64,000 nt of DNA from Apostichopus japonicus (taxonomy: Eukaryota; Echinodermata; Holothuroidea; Aspidochirotida; Stichopodidae), in the NCBI RefSeq assembly GCF_037975245.1, contig NC_092578.1:19195321-19259320 (forward strand), given 5' to 3'. Shown here one piece after another: positions 1 to 13,319 of the stretch (the stretch's first letter is position 1; every line of letters starts with the position of its first letter). Below the pieces are notes generated by a model, which made no database searches, had not been told where the DNA came from, and was given only the letters and a program-made list of their open reading frames with translations. Made by a program: the position numbers and the translations under genes.

Positions 1-2783
1 TGCTAGTCTGAAGTTACATAAAAGATGAAAGAGGTAGCAATTTACACAAAGAGTATGTCGAAATAAAGACTATAATTAAAATGTCTGCCACAACACTGAT
101 GGGCTCTTAACTTTTCTGCTTATTTTATGTTAATTTTATCCTATTTATCCTAACTCTTTTAAAGGAATTTTTCAGTATCATGGGTCAAGAATTACTTTCA
201 CAGCAGATTATGTGGTAGAAGATGATATTGATATCAAGTCGCAATTAATATGATATAGAACATCCATTTGTAGATTGGATTAGTTTTAAACTACTCAGAG
301 GCTTAATATAATGGCTTTTTCTAGAGGCTTTGTAGTTTCTTTCTTCTTACATTTATACTTTTTGTTTTATCCATTTATCCAAGTTTTATTATTTTACATA
401 TTTTGAAGAATTAATTTGATTTTTTTTGGGGGGGGGGGTTGGGGGTTTTCATGACATATACCATCACACTATGTATCAACTCTCTATGACTAAGACTTAA
501 GCTTAATTCAACAATATGACAAATGTCAGACCACTTGTCAGTCAAAGATTTCTGCTAGTATAAGAGTATATATGACAATTGATTAAACATGTTGTTAGAC
601 AACATGGCTTTGATGACAGTTTCAAAGTTCCCCATCACTGGATTGTCCTGATCGGGTGTAAATTGTTAAAACACAGTTTCAGAGTGAAGTTCACAGCATG
701 TGATAGCTATTTTAAGATCGTCAGTAATCAAGATGATATGCTAGACTGTCAAATAATGGTCACCCTTAGTCCAATTTTGAAAATATACATTTAGCTGTCA
801 CCCCAACTCTTAGAGGTATGTGTCCTCTCTGAACATTGAACTATCTGTTCAACGCTTTAGGAGGAGGGAGGGGGGAGTAGGCGGGGCAGGATATTTTTGA
901 GGCAAGTCCCAGGAAAACCTTGTATTATGGATGCTGGGATATTTTTTTTATAATATTGGGGATTATGTGGGATTTTTTGACGTAACTTTTGTAAAGAGAA
1001 TGGATTTATTTCAGAGCCAGAGAGGCTTGAACAAAATATATGCACAATATTCTGACTGCAACAAGCTTGTTATACTTTGTAACCTGGTATCTCTCCTGTG
1101 AGAAACATATACAAGTACATTGTTACTATTGGGTTTATATAACCAAATGTGTTATAACAAACATTCAATACTATGAGGAAGGCAAGGCACATTTTCTGAA
1201 AGAGGGAAATGTTTGGTGTTAACTCTGAAGACTTAGCACAGACCTAGACTGTTACTGATACTGAAATTAGGCCTTGCTTTATTTGCATATATGATAATGC
1301 AGATATGAATATGCATATCATATATGATTATGCATATATGATTATGCTACTAATATTGTATTGGTTGACGATTGATGATGAAAAAGTACCCAGTAATTGC
1401 ACAGTATTTAAAGAAATAAAGTCAGAGGATTTGTTGGAAACAAAGCTGTAATTGTTTTATTGATCATAGTAGCAGATTTGGCAGGGAGGAATCTGAAGCA
1501 GTCTTTAAGTTAGCCATGAAATGAAGGTTGGCCTTTTTTATAAGGTCATTTTGATATGAAGAATCATGACTTTGTTTACTATTATCAAATCTCTTAACAA
1601 TGAAACTCATCAGTTGTAGCTGACAGCACACTGCAAAATGTATCAAAACTCATAGCTGTAGATATTAAACCATGTCATCTAACTATTTAAAACAGAAAAC
1701 ATTGTTAGATATTAAATTCCGATGTGGGGTTCTAATAACAGGGGGGGGGGGGATGGGGGAGATAGGGTTTGTAAAACAACATGAATACAACTTATTGATC
1801 AATTGGGAAATTTTATATCAGTTTTATTTAAATAAAATTCAACTGCTGAGGATTAAACAATAGATTGCTTTATATAGCCTCTCACCTCTCTGTCTCTTTC
1901 ATAGAGCTTAAAGAATTTACCTATTTACCAAATGGTTCAGTCCAATTTTTGTAGCCAGATTGGATGCTTACGCAAGCATCTACTCCTGTAACATACTGTC
2001 TTTACATTTGTGTACTGTTGACCCTTTAAAGTAGTCCTACCCCATCACCTCTGAACCAACCAATTCAATGCACACCATTTGTGTGGTTTTCCCGTAACAA
2101 TGTCCCATTTGCAAGATTTTTTTCCAACATTGCTCAAATTTTGTAGCCATCAAATTCTAAGATTGCTGCCTATCAATATCTAGTCAAACAACTGCTGCTT
2201 ATTTGCCTCCCCCCTATTCCCCACCCCCCTTAGACCCTTACCCCTTATAGGAAGGTTGGTAAGGTTAATACTTTTGCACCAAGTGTTCCTTAAAGTTTCA
2301 ATATTCTTTCAGCATTAACTGGTAGACAAGAGTTTCCAATGATAGATGGAAACCCTTTTTTGCCTTATTTGAACATTTTGCGGCCATTTTAGTATATTGA
2401 GGGAATTACTCTTTTACCATAATCTCATATTTTTCTTTTCCATTCATGCATGATTGTTATTATTCCAATTGAAAACAGGGTTTTGATTTTGTCCCATATT
2501 TTAATCATAGATTTCTTTGTTGTTACTTTATGTCAGCATACATTTTCTAAGTTTCTAAGTATGAGTGGATTTATAACCGATATTTGCAGAAAAAGTCACT
2601 GGACGAATTCCTTCAGGTATTTTTTATGAGTAACAATTAGCATAATTAATTAGGAGTAGAATATTCATGGCGCATATCTTGAAATTGTTTTTGTACTGTT
2701 TTGCTTTCTTTATAATCAAACTTTAATACTCTTTAAAAATGGTGATCACTGCATGCAAACTAGAAAATAGAGAATCATTCAAC
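1..2783. other. gene-free AT-rich stretch
   Basis: No reading frame here looks like protein and no RNA gene was recognised. The stretch contains short poly-G runs (about 429-438 and 1741-1752) and an AT-rich partly palindromic patch at about 1280-1345 in which TATGCATAT-like words recur. The short open frames are of chance length for this base composition. Confidence 0.6.
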
Positions 2784-3137
2784 AATGTGGAGTATTAAGT
2801 GCTGCAAGGCGGTGATTATTGATACGGTAAAAAGATTTGTGCCACAGTGGCCCCATTAGTGTTTTAGTGACAATATGGGTTATTAAGTGCTGCAAGGCAG
2901 TGATCATCGCTAAGATAAAAAGATTTGTGCCACAGTGGCCCCATTAGTGTTTTAGTGCCAATGTGGTGTACTAAGTGCTGCAATGCAGTGAGTTTTGCTA
3001 AGGTAAAAATATTACTGCCACAGTGGTCCCATTAGTGTTTTAGTGAAAATGTGGGGTATTAAGTGCTGCAAGGCAGTGATTATTGCTAAGGTAAAAAGAT
3101 TACTGTCACAATGGCCCCACTAGTGTGTTTTAGTGAC
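2784..3137. repeat. 88-bp tandem repeat, four copies
   Basis: Four successive copies share the words AAGTGCTGCAAGG and CCCATTAGTGTTTTAGTG. The word GCTGCAAGGC (GCTGCAATGC in the third copy) starts at 2801, 2889, 2977 and 3065, which gives an exact 88-bp period with no length change. Copies differ by scattered substitutions, so the array is moderately old. No coding frame runs through it. Confidence 0.9.
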
Positions 3138-4021
3138 CTCTTCTCTTTTCTAAGGCAGGAAGTTAGAGGGTGACCGCAGGGAGTTTCCCATAATTACTCC
3201 CTGATGACTATATAATAGGCAGAATGTTAGTGTTGTAATACCATAGCCCAAGAATAAGAAGGGGAACAAAATTGAGGGCGGTATTGTTTCTAAGCTATTC
3301 AGGTTTTCAAGACATTGAGATTAAACATTGTCCAAGATCCCTGGAATGCTCGTGTAAGGCTTAACTAATGATGACATCAACTCCAATTAGTGCAGAAATA
3401 ATGTTAATGTTAAACCATTGTTTGGCCCTTCCACGAGAACTGAGGTCACGACCGAAGGATTTATACTATTAACAGACCTCCCAGCAAAACCTTTATTCAA
3501 AAACAGCTCTTTATTTTTCAAAAATACTCTTTAAAACCTTTAAAAACCTTTCTGTTTATTTTAAGTTTAAAAAAAATTATTTTAAAGATTTAGTTTAGAG
3601 TAGAAATGTTGTATTCAGTCTTGCTAACCATTGGCCATTAAGTTTTTGTGGACAGCCAGGCATGATTCATGCAGTGATACAAAACAGACAGACACAAGTC
3701 AGGTATTTTAAATAAGGGCCACAGATGTAAAACTCTGCATAGATGGTGAGTATGTTACAAATTAACTTCATTTTGGACCTTTAGAAACCTTTAGTTTCAT
3801 GTTTGAAGCCGCCTTTATCAACCTTACTTCTTCATTTACAACCTTTAAAAAAAACCTTTATTTTGTTGAAGAGCTGCTGGGAGCTTGAGGTCTTTATTAA
3901 TGAAATTTGTCTGCTGGGTGGCAAAAATGTCTTAAATGAATGTGAACTGCTGCTCAGACATGTTCTTGTCATGTTGAGTGACATATTTACAATAGTATAA
4001 CCCTCCCCGCCGCTCCCCCCC
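3138..4021. other. gene-free stretch
   Basis: No gene seen. Several A/T-rich AACCTTT-type words recur between about 3490 and 3870. The words CCTCCCAGCA (about 3478) and TGCTGGGAG (about 3889) are loosely inverted, too short and isolated to call an element. Confidence 0.5.
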
Positions 4022-4029
4022 CCCTCCCT

Positions 4030-4421
4030 CAGTGGCGGAGCTAGGGGTATTGGTCAGGGGGGCGAGAATGGTCTGTAGGGGCGCTTTCGACACTATCTAA
4101 GCGGAGCGCCACCACAGGTTGGCGCAGAGCGTACAGAAATGTTTTGAGTAAAGATACTCCCTAGATCTCCGGAAATGACCCTTTCCGGGCCTTGCTAATT
4201 TGCAGATAAACGAAGAATAAATAGGTGTCATCGCCATTTTGTCAGAAAGTTACACCAACAAAATGTGACAAATGTCAATAGGTATTTGAGTGCGCAATAA
4301 AAAAGTCAATAGTCGCGAATAAGTTGAAAGTGGTAAAAAGCTGAAAAGGGCGCCAGCAGTCCTTTTGAGTCCGTCAGGAGGGGCTTCTGCCCCCTCTGAC
4401 TGTATGGACGCTCCGCCACTG
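4030..4421. mobile_element. hAT-type MITE with perfect 8-bp TSD
   Basis: A 392-bp non-autonomous element. It begins CAGTGGCGGAGC and ends with the inverse GCTCCGCCACTG. It is flanked on both sides by the same 8 bases, CCCTCCCT (4022-4029 and 4422-4429), the hallmark of hAT-superfamily insertion. There is no transposase frame. A second copy lies in opposite orientation at 40220-40621. The inside carries a module (ACTATCTAAGCGGAGCGCCA, then GTTGGCGC and GCGTACA) that recurs in several other elements of this window. Confidence 0.93.
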
Positions 4422-4429
4422 CCCTCCCT

Positions 4430-7400
4430 CCTGCCCCTCCCAAACACACACATCACTGATATTTAAATCAAAATTTGTCTAAACCAGATGTGAGATGCCA
4501 TTAATGGCAATTGCCACAATATTTTTAGAAGTATTGTTTTTCAGCACCTTCATTTGCAATTTCAAAAAAAAAAAAATAGTTGATAATTTTAGAATGGTTG
4601 TATGTATAGTAGAATCGATATATATCTGAAGTATATGAATTAATCCCTATATTTAGTTTATTTTCTTTTTTCTTTTCTTTTTTTTTGTACTAAATTCCAT
4701 CGTTATGTAATATTAAAGAATGGTAAATTAAAGTACTTTTTCAACTCGAAATACATTTTTTTGTGGGGGGGGGGGGGGGTATTAGCCTGAAAGGCTATCA
4801 ATTGATACAATGAAATCACATTTAACAGATTTTCTGCTCGTCGTTTGTTGTTTATGATATATAACTATTTTCCTTGCATAATTTAAGGAAATAATGATAA
4901 TTTAAGGATATATGGAGAACCAGAAATCTAGTTGGCACTATGTGTCCAAGTTTTGTTCAGACCTATACTGATGTTATAAACTTGCAACAGAAAACAACCC
5001 TTAACCAAAATTAAAAGAAAATACTGGTGTTGTGTTTTTACTTCATCAATTTATCTAATAAATTGCAGCTGGGAAACCACACATTCAGTTCATGCTATGT
5101 GAGACATTCTTGCATTCTATAATTAGCTCGAGGTAGGAACAACATATTGCAATGTGTTCTTTTTTTTTTGTTTCGTCTACGTATTTCATATCGATGAAAC
5201 AATACACAGACTTGACATAGATTTGCTTTCATTGTGCATTCCTTTCGGTGCCCCATCAGTTGCCGGGCAGGACCCTGGGCAGGACCCTGGATCTGCCAAA
5301 CGATAGATGTTTAAATATATAGCCTGTCTCCCTGCCTTACGTCATCTCTGGTCTTAAATTACCTTGACGTATCAGCAGTCTATATGTAAACGTTACCGCT
5401 TGAAGGAGATACCCCTTACAAAATCATTAACGGATGTTTGGACGTACAAAACGTTCCACGACATCGATGCCGTCTTGCCAAGTTATTTGCCAGTTTAATA
5501 GGATCTGTATGTCAGTGTGAAATTGATGTTATTGTTGGAACATGAATGTAATGCCTGGATGTGAATGTTCATCAGCATGATGCTTCATGTATTTGTTGTG
5601 TGACATACCTAAGTCGTCTTTAATCAAAGTTGGTGTTTATATGCGAATATAAACAAACCTTAATGGTTACCTCACCGGCTATCAATACTACCAGTTATTT
5701 ATATCAAATCCTATTAGCATTGGAAGTTTTGTATTTATGAGCCATCAGTATACTGGCCATTTAATATGCTAGACAGTCCCATAATGGTCTCAAGTCTTGC
5801 TCATGCATATTTATATCCATCATACAATATTTTTCTCTCTTTGCTCTTCTTCTCTAGACATTTCATCATTTTATCAAAGTCTATAAAGCATTTGCCAGTA
5901 GTGTCAATTCCTTCAGAAAATTTCAGTTGGAGACTTTCTGTTCTGGTAATTTTAGAATATGAAGCTATGGCACTGATGTTGATTTACACCACCAAAGTGA
6001 AATTTCGGAAAAGGTTCATGGCAAAGTTTACCTCCAATTTGTATGATTGAAATCTTGGATAAAATCCAGAATAGAAAGAAACTCCTTCAACTGCCCGTCA
6101 CCCGCCCTGTACCCTCACTCTCCTCCCCCCCCCCCTGCCCAAATACCGATGTCCCTCTCTTCACACCAATCCCATCTAAGAGCATAAGAAATTATCATGT
6201 ATAGTGGAGATGCACGTCATATAGGATATATCCTTACAATTAAGTTTAAACTGTGGTAATTGGTATAACAGACGATACATATTCAACTATCGTGCCCCAA
6301 GCAATTCGATCATAAACAACATTCCTACTTGAATAAATCCGAGACCTCCCTTCCAGGTGGTACCCTGCTCACTTGATTGTAGATATAAGCATAATTCATG
6401 ATTATATTTTGCACTACTGTCAGCAACAACCTTGGTTGTCAGCAGTACAAATTGTCAAGTATTGTGCCAAGGAATATTTTATCTGTTGAGAAATTGAGGG
6501 CTGTGATGAATAGCGCCCTCGCTAAAAATTCGACCGCTGCAGTGGTGTTCTGTTTCAGGGAAGTTAAGCCTGCCAAAAAATGGAGACTGCCGGGTTAGCA
6601 AAAATGGGATTTGATTTTTGTGGCTTGGATGTTGAAAAGCATGAACGGAACAACCATGCACTTCCACTTGGACCACCTTACTCCGACGGTATAGTGTTGT
6701 AAGTCAAAAAGGATAATGTCAAGATATATGCAACCCCATCTACTCTTGCTGAATTAGGTATCAACCTAGTAATCTGATTGGTTGAGAGGGGTATGTGATA
6801 AAAGCTATACGTTAAGCCTGGAATATTTTGAGCAACATTTGCATCCTCGTTCTATGTAGCTGATTGTACGTCAACAGATATATTCATATGTCGTACAACC
6901 GAAGCCCTTAAAGTTTCCTATAGTACTTAGTAGGTTCATTACTAGTTCATCATTACTAGTTCATTAGTATAGTTCATTACTACTAACCCAAATCTCAGTC
7001 AAATAATTCTTTGACCCAATCAATTATGTGCTTCTTTGTTGTCCCGGTTTTCAGATTACATTTTAGATGTGATTCTTCAAGGCTCCTCGATTCGAAGTCC
7101 AAGGTAATTTTATGAATTCAAATAACAAAAATCTTCTAACTTCCCGTACAGCAGAAAATAAAATTTCCATCACCATTTTTCCAATTGAGGAATCGAGTAT
7201 TAATACGTTGTAAACATGTTATTCAAGAGATATGAGGTTCTTGTTTTCGTTTTGGCCTCTGTGCCTGTATGCGAGCTGACAACCTTTGGAGTGGTTTATA
7301 AACGGTGTTGGTGAGCTGTTGTACTATAAGGTAATGATTCTATAAATGTTAAAAGTGGATTTATACACATGCAATGGTTTTCAGTAATGGTGTATTCAAT

Positions 7401-8402
7401 TATCAGAATTAATGTTGTGCTGATAGCTATAATCCTACTTAATCATCCACTCATTATCCCGGAATGTGACGTCTGATGGCTCACCGACACGTGCTGCACG
7501 TGACATGAACATCAAATGTCATCCGTAGCCGCGTGTGGGCCCTAGTGGGCTATACACATACTGGATAAATCGTATGCATGAATATAATACATGTAATCAA
7601 GTACACACTATCTAATCTTACCATCCAACAGTTTACTGCATGCATTTACGTTCAATCACCCTGCTTCAATCTCGGACCGGACCGGGCTTTAACGTTAATA
7701 TAGGTTCGAACAGAGATACAACCAAGCTAGATATGAAAGCGGTATGCGTATACAGATTCTAAGTAGCACTGCAACCCAGCTTATGTTGTCTATTTTGGAG
7801 AGCCTTGATTTATCAAAATTAAAAAAAAAAATATTCGAGGTGAACCGTCCAACAGCTGGGTTTTTTTACCGATCGGAAAGTGTATATAACCGAACCTGGC
7901 CATAGACTACGTAGGCTATATCAACAATACAGTATTTTAAGAATGTTGCATGCATAGATTAATCATATGTATATTTTTATAAATCATTATGTTTTACCTA
8001 AGCTTGCACGTCAGTTCGCCAGGGCTGCTCATTGTGTTAACTTCAGAAAGCATTAAAACCAACTCTCAAAGCGCGGCTGACATATTATTGTCTAATTTAT
8101 CACATGTCAGGTGAATATTTTACAGGATGTGACCCTACACAAACCGGGAATGTTTTTAGCAAATGCTGTTGACCCTCAACCCCATCTTCCTGGTTAACAT
8201 AATCTTGTTGTTATATAAAACATTGTACGTGGTCAATTTGCAGCCTTCCTTTTCGCGCGCTTGCGACACAGTACAATCGCTATGAACATTCAAGCGTATC
8301 GGGTTGATGTATTTTAAGATGTCTATTAAAATGTTGTACAAAATGCCTCTTCTTCTTTTCCTTATGTACGTCATAGCTGTTGTGTCTTCATGAGTTAAAT
8401 GT
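4430..8402. other. gene-free stretch with homopolymers
   Basis: No gene was recognised. There is a poly-A run at about 4566, a poly-G run of about 14 at 4766-4779 and a poly-C run at about 6125. A direct duplication GGGCAGGACCCTG occurs at about 5265-5290. The short frames at 5.8, 6.4 and 8.2 kb resemble no family and lack splice context, so I do not call them genes. Confidence 0.5.
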
Positions 8403-8859
8403 GGAATCACAAATGATTTTCGAGTTGGTTAAACATCATGTTTGATCTCTAGAGTAGGGCAAAATATGTCACCAAAAACAGGAAAATCCAGAACAGTGAA
8501 AAAACTTCCAGCCTCCACCGGGATTCGCACCCGGGCCTCCCGCTTTGTACGCGGACACCCTACCAACTAGGCTATGGACGCTGATTGTATGTCCAGAGGT
8601 TCGAAACCGGTAAGGAAGGTCGTAATTTCACTGTAGGCGTTTGACACCTGTATCGAACAATACTAGTTCTGTTTTTGGTGACATATTTTGCCTTACTCTA
8701 GAGATCAAACAACTCATTACGATTTCAACTCATTACGATTTCAATTATATATATTCATTTGCCTTTGTCGTTCACCTCCATTTCATTAACATAAACTCTG
8801 TTCAAAGTATCTCTTTCGAGATCCGGCTTTAGGAATCACAAATGATTTCGAGTTGGTTA
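8403..8859. mobile_element. inverted-repeat cassette holding a tRNA-like sequence
   Basis: Nearly perfect inverted arms of about 41 bp lie at 8440-8480 and 8669-8710; the left arm begins GTTTGATCTCTAGAGTA and the right arm ends TACTCTAGAGATCAAAC. They enclose a tRNA-like sequence at 8511-8581. Outside the arms a direct repeat of about 27 bp, GGAATCACAAATGATTT followed by CGAGTTGGTT, occurs at 8403-8430 and 8832-8859. It could be a very long target duplication or an unrelated local duplication. There is no transposase frame. The architecture fits no standard class I can name. Confidence 0.6.
8511..8581 (-). tRNA. tRNA-like sequence, anticodon ACA (probably tRNA-derived repeat)
   Basis: On the minus strand 71 nt fold as a complete cloverleaf. 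The 7-bp acceptor has one G-G mismatch at pair 3-70. The D arm is GCCT/GGGT, the anticodon stem TCCGC/GCGGG with loop GTACAAA, and the T stem CCGGG/CCCGG. Box A (TAGCCTAGTTGG) and box B (GGTGCGAATCC) match the RNA polymerase III promoter pattern apart from one box B change. The loop has T33 and reads ACA at 34-36, nominally Cys for UGU codons, but animals normally use GCA. That and the position inside inverted arms favour a tRNA-derived mobile sequence over a working tRNA. Minus-strand transcription would begin just outside 8581. Confidence 0.55.
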
Positions 8860-11529
8860 GCATCAACTTAGGTCTTCTTTAGATCCTGGTATGTTGCAGT
8901 GTAGTTGTATAACACCCTGGAAAATTGAGGACATGCGAGGACACATAATGTTCACCTAGGCTGCTCAATGTTTAGAGTTGGAATTTATTAACAGGATCGT
9001 ATTGACGTCACCAGATGAGCCGGGTAATGAAAAGCACTGCAGGAGACAATCAAATGTCATTTAAGTTGTTCACCAGTACACTCGATTCATTCACATCGAA
9101 CGAAACAACACGCAACAAGATCTATTTAGATGTATACCTTGCAACACACGATGTGTTTTAGAATATGTCCCGGGACAATGAACTGCTGATGTGAGCCTGT
9201 AAACAAGCTGACCTCGACTTGTTCAGGGACGGTAGAGTTATTTCCACTATGCCGGAGTCGGTACAATCATGGAGCTATTACCGAAATAGCTCCATGGTAC
9301 AATATACCATCAAGTGCAGCAAGCTACGTTTATGAAAGAGGAATAATGTTGTGTTCCGTTTAAACCTCCTCAATATGTACGTTAAATATAGTTGTACAGT
9401 AATTAGATATCAGTGAAACAATTAAAAGCCACACCATTCAAACTAAGTATATAGCGCTGTCGACACACACACGTCAGGATGCAATTGTTCATAGAATTAA
9501 CCCCCCCCCTCCAATATCCAGGGGCCCCAAGGAATTTGCTCCAACTAAACAGTCTTTGGCGCCAACGGACCACAAAAGAGTCGTAATGTTTTTGTGTGAA
9601 TACTAATAGTGAGTGAGAATATGCCTTTGCTTGTCCCATTGCACTCATATACACTGTTTTGCCTTATATCTTACAGTAGACATTTTTTTAACTGTCGTTG
9701 GTTTTACTCAAATATTTCCATCCGACCTGCTTCAGTTTACAATCCCTCAACCGGTCTGAACAAGCTTTCCCTCAATGTCAAGAAAATATATATGCAAATA
9801 TAATTAATGGATTCGTTTTTATCTTTTTCGATATCATGTACTATGAAAAAATATTATAAAAACACTACATCTTCATTACAGTCAAATTATTGCTAACTTT
9901 GTGTCACGTTCCGTTGTTGTGAACGTGTGCAGCAGGTGCATGACGCTGTGGATGTTTGAATGGTAAAGTTATAAACTAAGTAATCAATTAACGGAGGTGG
10001 GGGAGGTAATACTCTAATACGAAAATTGAGCAGAATTCCACACATAAACGGTCACTTTCGCGCGCGGAACAGAATGATGTAGTTCAAATAATGATCGCTA
10101 TTTACTGTCCCCTAAGTATATCCTCACAAGCCCTGGTGACAGCTTTTTCGACCAAACTTCACAGATATTCGGCAAATTCCAGAAGGCGCAGTCTACGCTA
10201 AAGAGTATATGATCACTAATTTCATGCGCGGGAAACTGGGCCAAAACTTTGCTGTGGGAAATCGCAGAATCGGCAGAAAATTGCGCGCTGAACAAGGGCT
10301 TCTACAACGCGATTTCACCCGATTTGATGTATCAGTTTATATTTGTCATTATGGTATCGTGTTAAACGCAGCTTAAATGAAGTAAAGGTAAAAGGCCACA
10401 TCTCTAACACTTGAACCGAAGCCGATATGGAATCCCATCTATGGTGATGGCATGTCTATCAAACGGATAGCGCGCCTCTCCACTATGGAACGCCGAAATG
10501 GTTAACAGGCTATATTACTGACGAAACGTAAAATTGTTGCTGGTGTTTTTCTTATTTAGTTTGGGTTTTTTTTTTTTTTTGCGAGATTGTGTTGTCTTCT
10601 GCAAGAGCATCATGTTTTCCCTTTTGCGTTCCATAATCAATGACCTCATTTTGGGGGTTGACCCACTGACCTCTAACCCCAGGTCAGTGGGTTGACCATG
10701 CATCTGTGGGAAGCGGAAATTGTAACAATTGTAAGTTATAAATCGTACCTGGTATCGGTAAATCTGACTAGGCTGAAAGAGTCTCTGACGTAAAAGGCGT
10801 AATTAAATGTTATTAGACGACCACAAAAAAAGGAAAGTAAAATTAATATCAAAGAAAAACATTAAGCTGTTTATTTCAATTGATTTTCAGATAAAAGTCC
10901 CTCAGAAAATAAATCAAATAAGGCTTACGTTATCAAACGAAATGCTGTGGGGAGCCTAAGTATGTATAACATTATAAACCCATATTGTGATCTATACCTG
11001 AAGTGTTCATTCTAAATCACGTTTAGTTGCACGGTCCAGATTTGTAGCCTCGTCTGGTTCGTGGTGTAAGAACGGAGTAAACCTCATTTCGAACGTAGAA
11101 GCCTTATTTTAGCAGAAGAAAAATATGTATATGCGAAATTCGTCATAAATACTTTGAAAAGTAAATATATCAGCCCTAATATATTAGCCTATACTGTACG
11201 ATTTAATTTTTGTTATGTGTGACTATACCAGAATACTATTTATAAATTCTACAAGGATTTGTGTCCACTATCCTCTCATTCAATGGTGTTACCTTGAGGA
11301 GAGGGATTGCGAGGGACATGGGAGAGGGGAGGAGAAGAGAGGAGAGAGGACCTGTAACTATGACATTTGTGTGCAGGATCTATCTTTACTCCGCCATCCC
11401 AAGCATGAGGATTGATAACAGAAAAGGAGGATACGGTGTCATAACCACATATCAAGGCACACTGATCCAAAATCAAAGCATCAAAATACATCTTTAATAA
11501 AAATATGTATAATATTCCACCCATCTCAC
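8860..11529. other. gene-free stretch with one weak exon-like frame
   Basis: No gene can be supported. A perfect short hairpin (GGAGCTATT and AATAGCTCC) lies at about 9271-9293. At about 10130-10378 a plus-strand frame of roughly 80 codons is open, unusually rich in GC and arginine, and contains IPEGAVYAKEYM. I do not recognise it and splice sites around it are poor. A short palindrome at 10661-10697 repeats GTTGACCCACTGACC in inverted form. Confidence 0.4.
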
Positions 11530-12770
11530 AAATCAATTACGTGAGGTAACACTGAGTGCGAACTTGAGAAACAAATTTATCTTCTGCATGATCACTTTTA
11601 CTAACTTATAATGGAAGGCAAAGGGCTTATGTTATACTCTTCACCCAATTGCGGCAATTTTACGCTCAATTTTGAATAAACATAACTAAGAACTGATACG
11701 TTGCGTAATGAATAAACATAACTAATTTGCATATCAATTGTATCATGAGGTAGCACAGTGATAAGTTTGTTTACATGATAATGGATGGTCAATGGTTTGC
11801 CTGACAGATACATTCAGTACTGAATAAATACAGCCCACAACTGATACGCCGAGTGCTGAATAAACATAACTAATTTACATATTAACTACAGAACAAGGTG
11901 AAACAGTGAGAAGAAATCACGTCAGATTAATCAATATTAATCAAGATCAATGGTTCATCCCACTGATAGTTGGGTACTGCATAAACAATACCTGCTATAC
12001 GATATGTACTGATTAAACATATCTCATTTACATATCAATTACAACACTAGGTGACGCAGTGGCTAAGAGGCAAACACATCTTGCTCATGATTGCTTGATG
12101 TTATCTGATGATAGAAGATCAATGGTTGGGTACTGCATAAACAATACCTGATATACGATATGTAGTGAATTAACATATCTCATTAACATATCGACCACAA
12201 CAGTAGGTGACGCAGTAAGAGGCAAACACATTTTACACATGATTGCTTGATGTTATCTGACAATAGAAGATCAATGGTTCAACCCACTGATAGTTGGGTA
12301 CTGCATAAACATACCTGATATACGATACGTACTGAATAAACATATCTCATTTACATATCAATTACAACACTAGGTGACGCAGTGGCTAAGAGGCAAACAC
12401 ATCTTGCTCATGATTGCTTGATGTTATCTGATGATAGAAGATCAATGGTTGGGTACTGCATAAACAATACCTGATATACGATATGTAGTGAATAAACATA
12501 TCTCATTAACATATCAATCACAACAGTAGGTGACGCAGTAAGAGGCAAACACATCTTGCTCATGATTGCTTGATGTTATCTGACAATAGAAGATCAATGG
12601 TTCAACCCACTGATAGTTGGGTACTGCATAAACATACCTGATATACGATATGTACTGAATAAACATATCTCATTTACATATCAATTACAACACTAGGTGA
12701 TGCAGAAAGAGGCAAACACATTTTACACATGAATGCTTAATGTTATCTGATAATTAAGATCAAGCGGATC
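11530..12770. repeat. satellite-like tandem array with alternating unit lengths
   Basis: About eight copies of a unit of roughly 155-170 bp share CATATCAATTACAACA, AGGTGACGCAGT and TACTGCATAAACA. In the homogenised central part TGGGTACTGC starts at 11971, 12127, 12295, 12450 and 12618. The spacings are therefore 156, 168, 155 and 168, because only alternate copies contain the segment TTCAACCCACTGATAGT. Two unit types thus form a 323-bp higher-order repeat. The three upstream copies (about 11530-11970) are much more divergent, as expected at the edge of an array evolving by unequal exchange. Confidence 0.85.
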
Positions 12771-12861
12771 AGGGTTAATTATGAGTATATTAAATTTGGT
12801 TACATCAGTGATTCCAAATTGATTCCGTTTATCCCGAAATGATGGTTTCTTTCCCTTTCTT

Positions 12862-13270
12862 GCCATTAATATTCATTATATGAGCACCAAAATCAAATAG
12901 GGTTTATCTAATCATTATGGACCACCCACCCACCAAGTATGTTATTGATCAATCATTTCCTTGTCTAGTGCATACAAACTTATTACAAAAATAACGCTCA
13001 GCACGCCTCCTCGTAAATATGCATGATATCAATTACAAGACACATCAGCATGGTCTACCATTATCACCACAATACCAAGTTTCAAGAAAAGTCCCAACTT
13101 ATGGTTGCCAAGTTATTGCAATTTGAAGATTTTGACGTTTGACCTTGTGACCTCATTAATATTCATATGAGCACCAAAATTATCAACTCATTATGGACCA
13201 CCCACCCACCAAGTATGGCATTGATCAATCATTCCCTTGTTTCGTTATCGTGCATACAAACTTAAGTGTC
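12862..13270. repeat. 276-bp-spaced direct duplication
   Basis: Two copies of a segment share TTAATATTCAT, ATGAGCACCAAAAT, GGACCACCCACCCACCAAGT and TTGATCAATCATT. The word ACCACCCACC occurs at 12921 and 13197. Between them is TTTGACCTTGTGACCTC, a word type that recurs at about 31.45, 31.58 and 54.2 kb, so this is probably a fragment of a dispersed repeat family rather than a local duplication only. Confidence 0.7.
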
Positions 13271-13277
13271 AGTTGTG

Positions 13278-13278
<1 letters not shown>

Positions 13279-13317
<39 letters not shown>
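13279..13317. repeat. (CA)n microsatellite
   Basis: An uninterrupted run of about 19 CA dinucleotides. A reading frame that crosses it encodes a Thr-His run and is an artefact. Confidence 0.95.
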
Positions 13318-13319
<2 letters not shown>

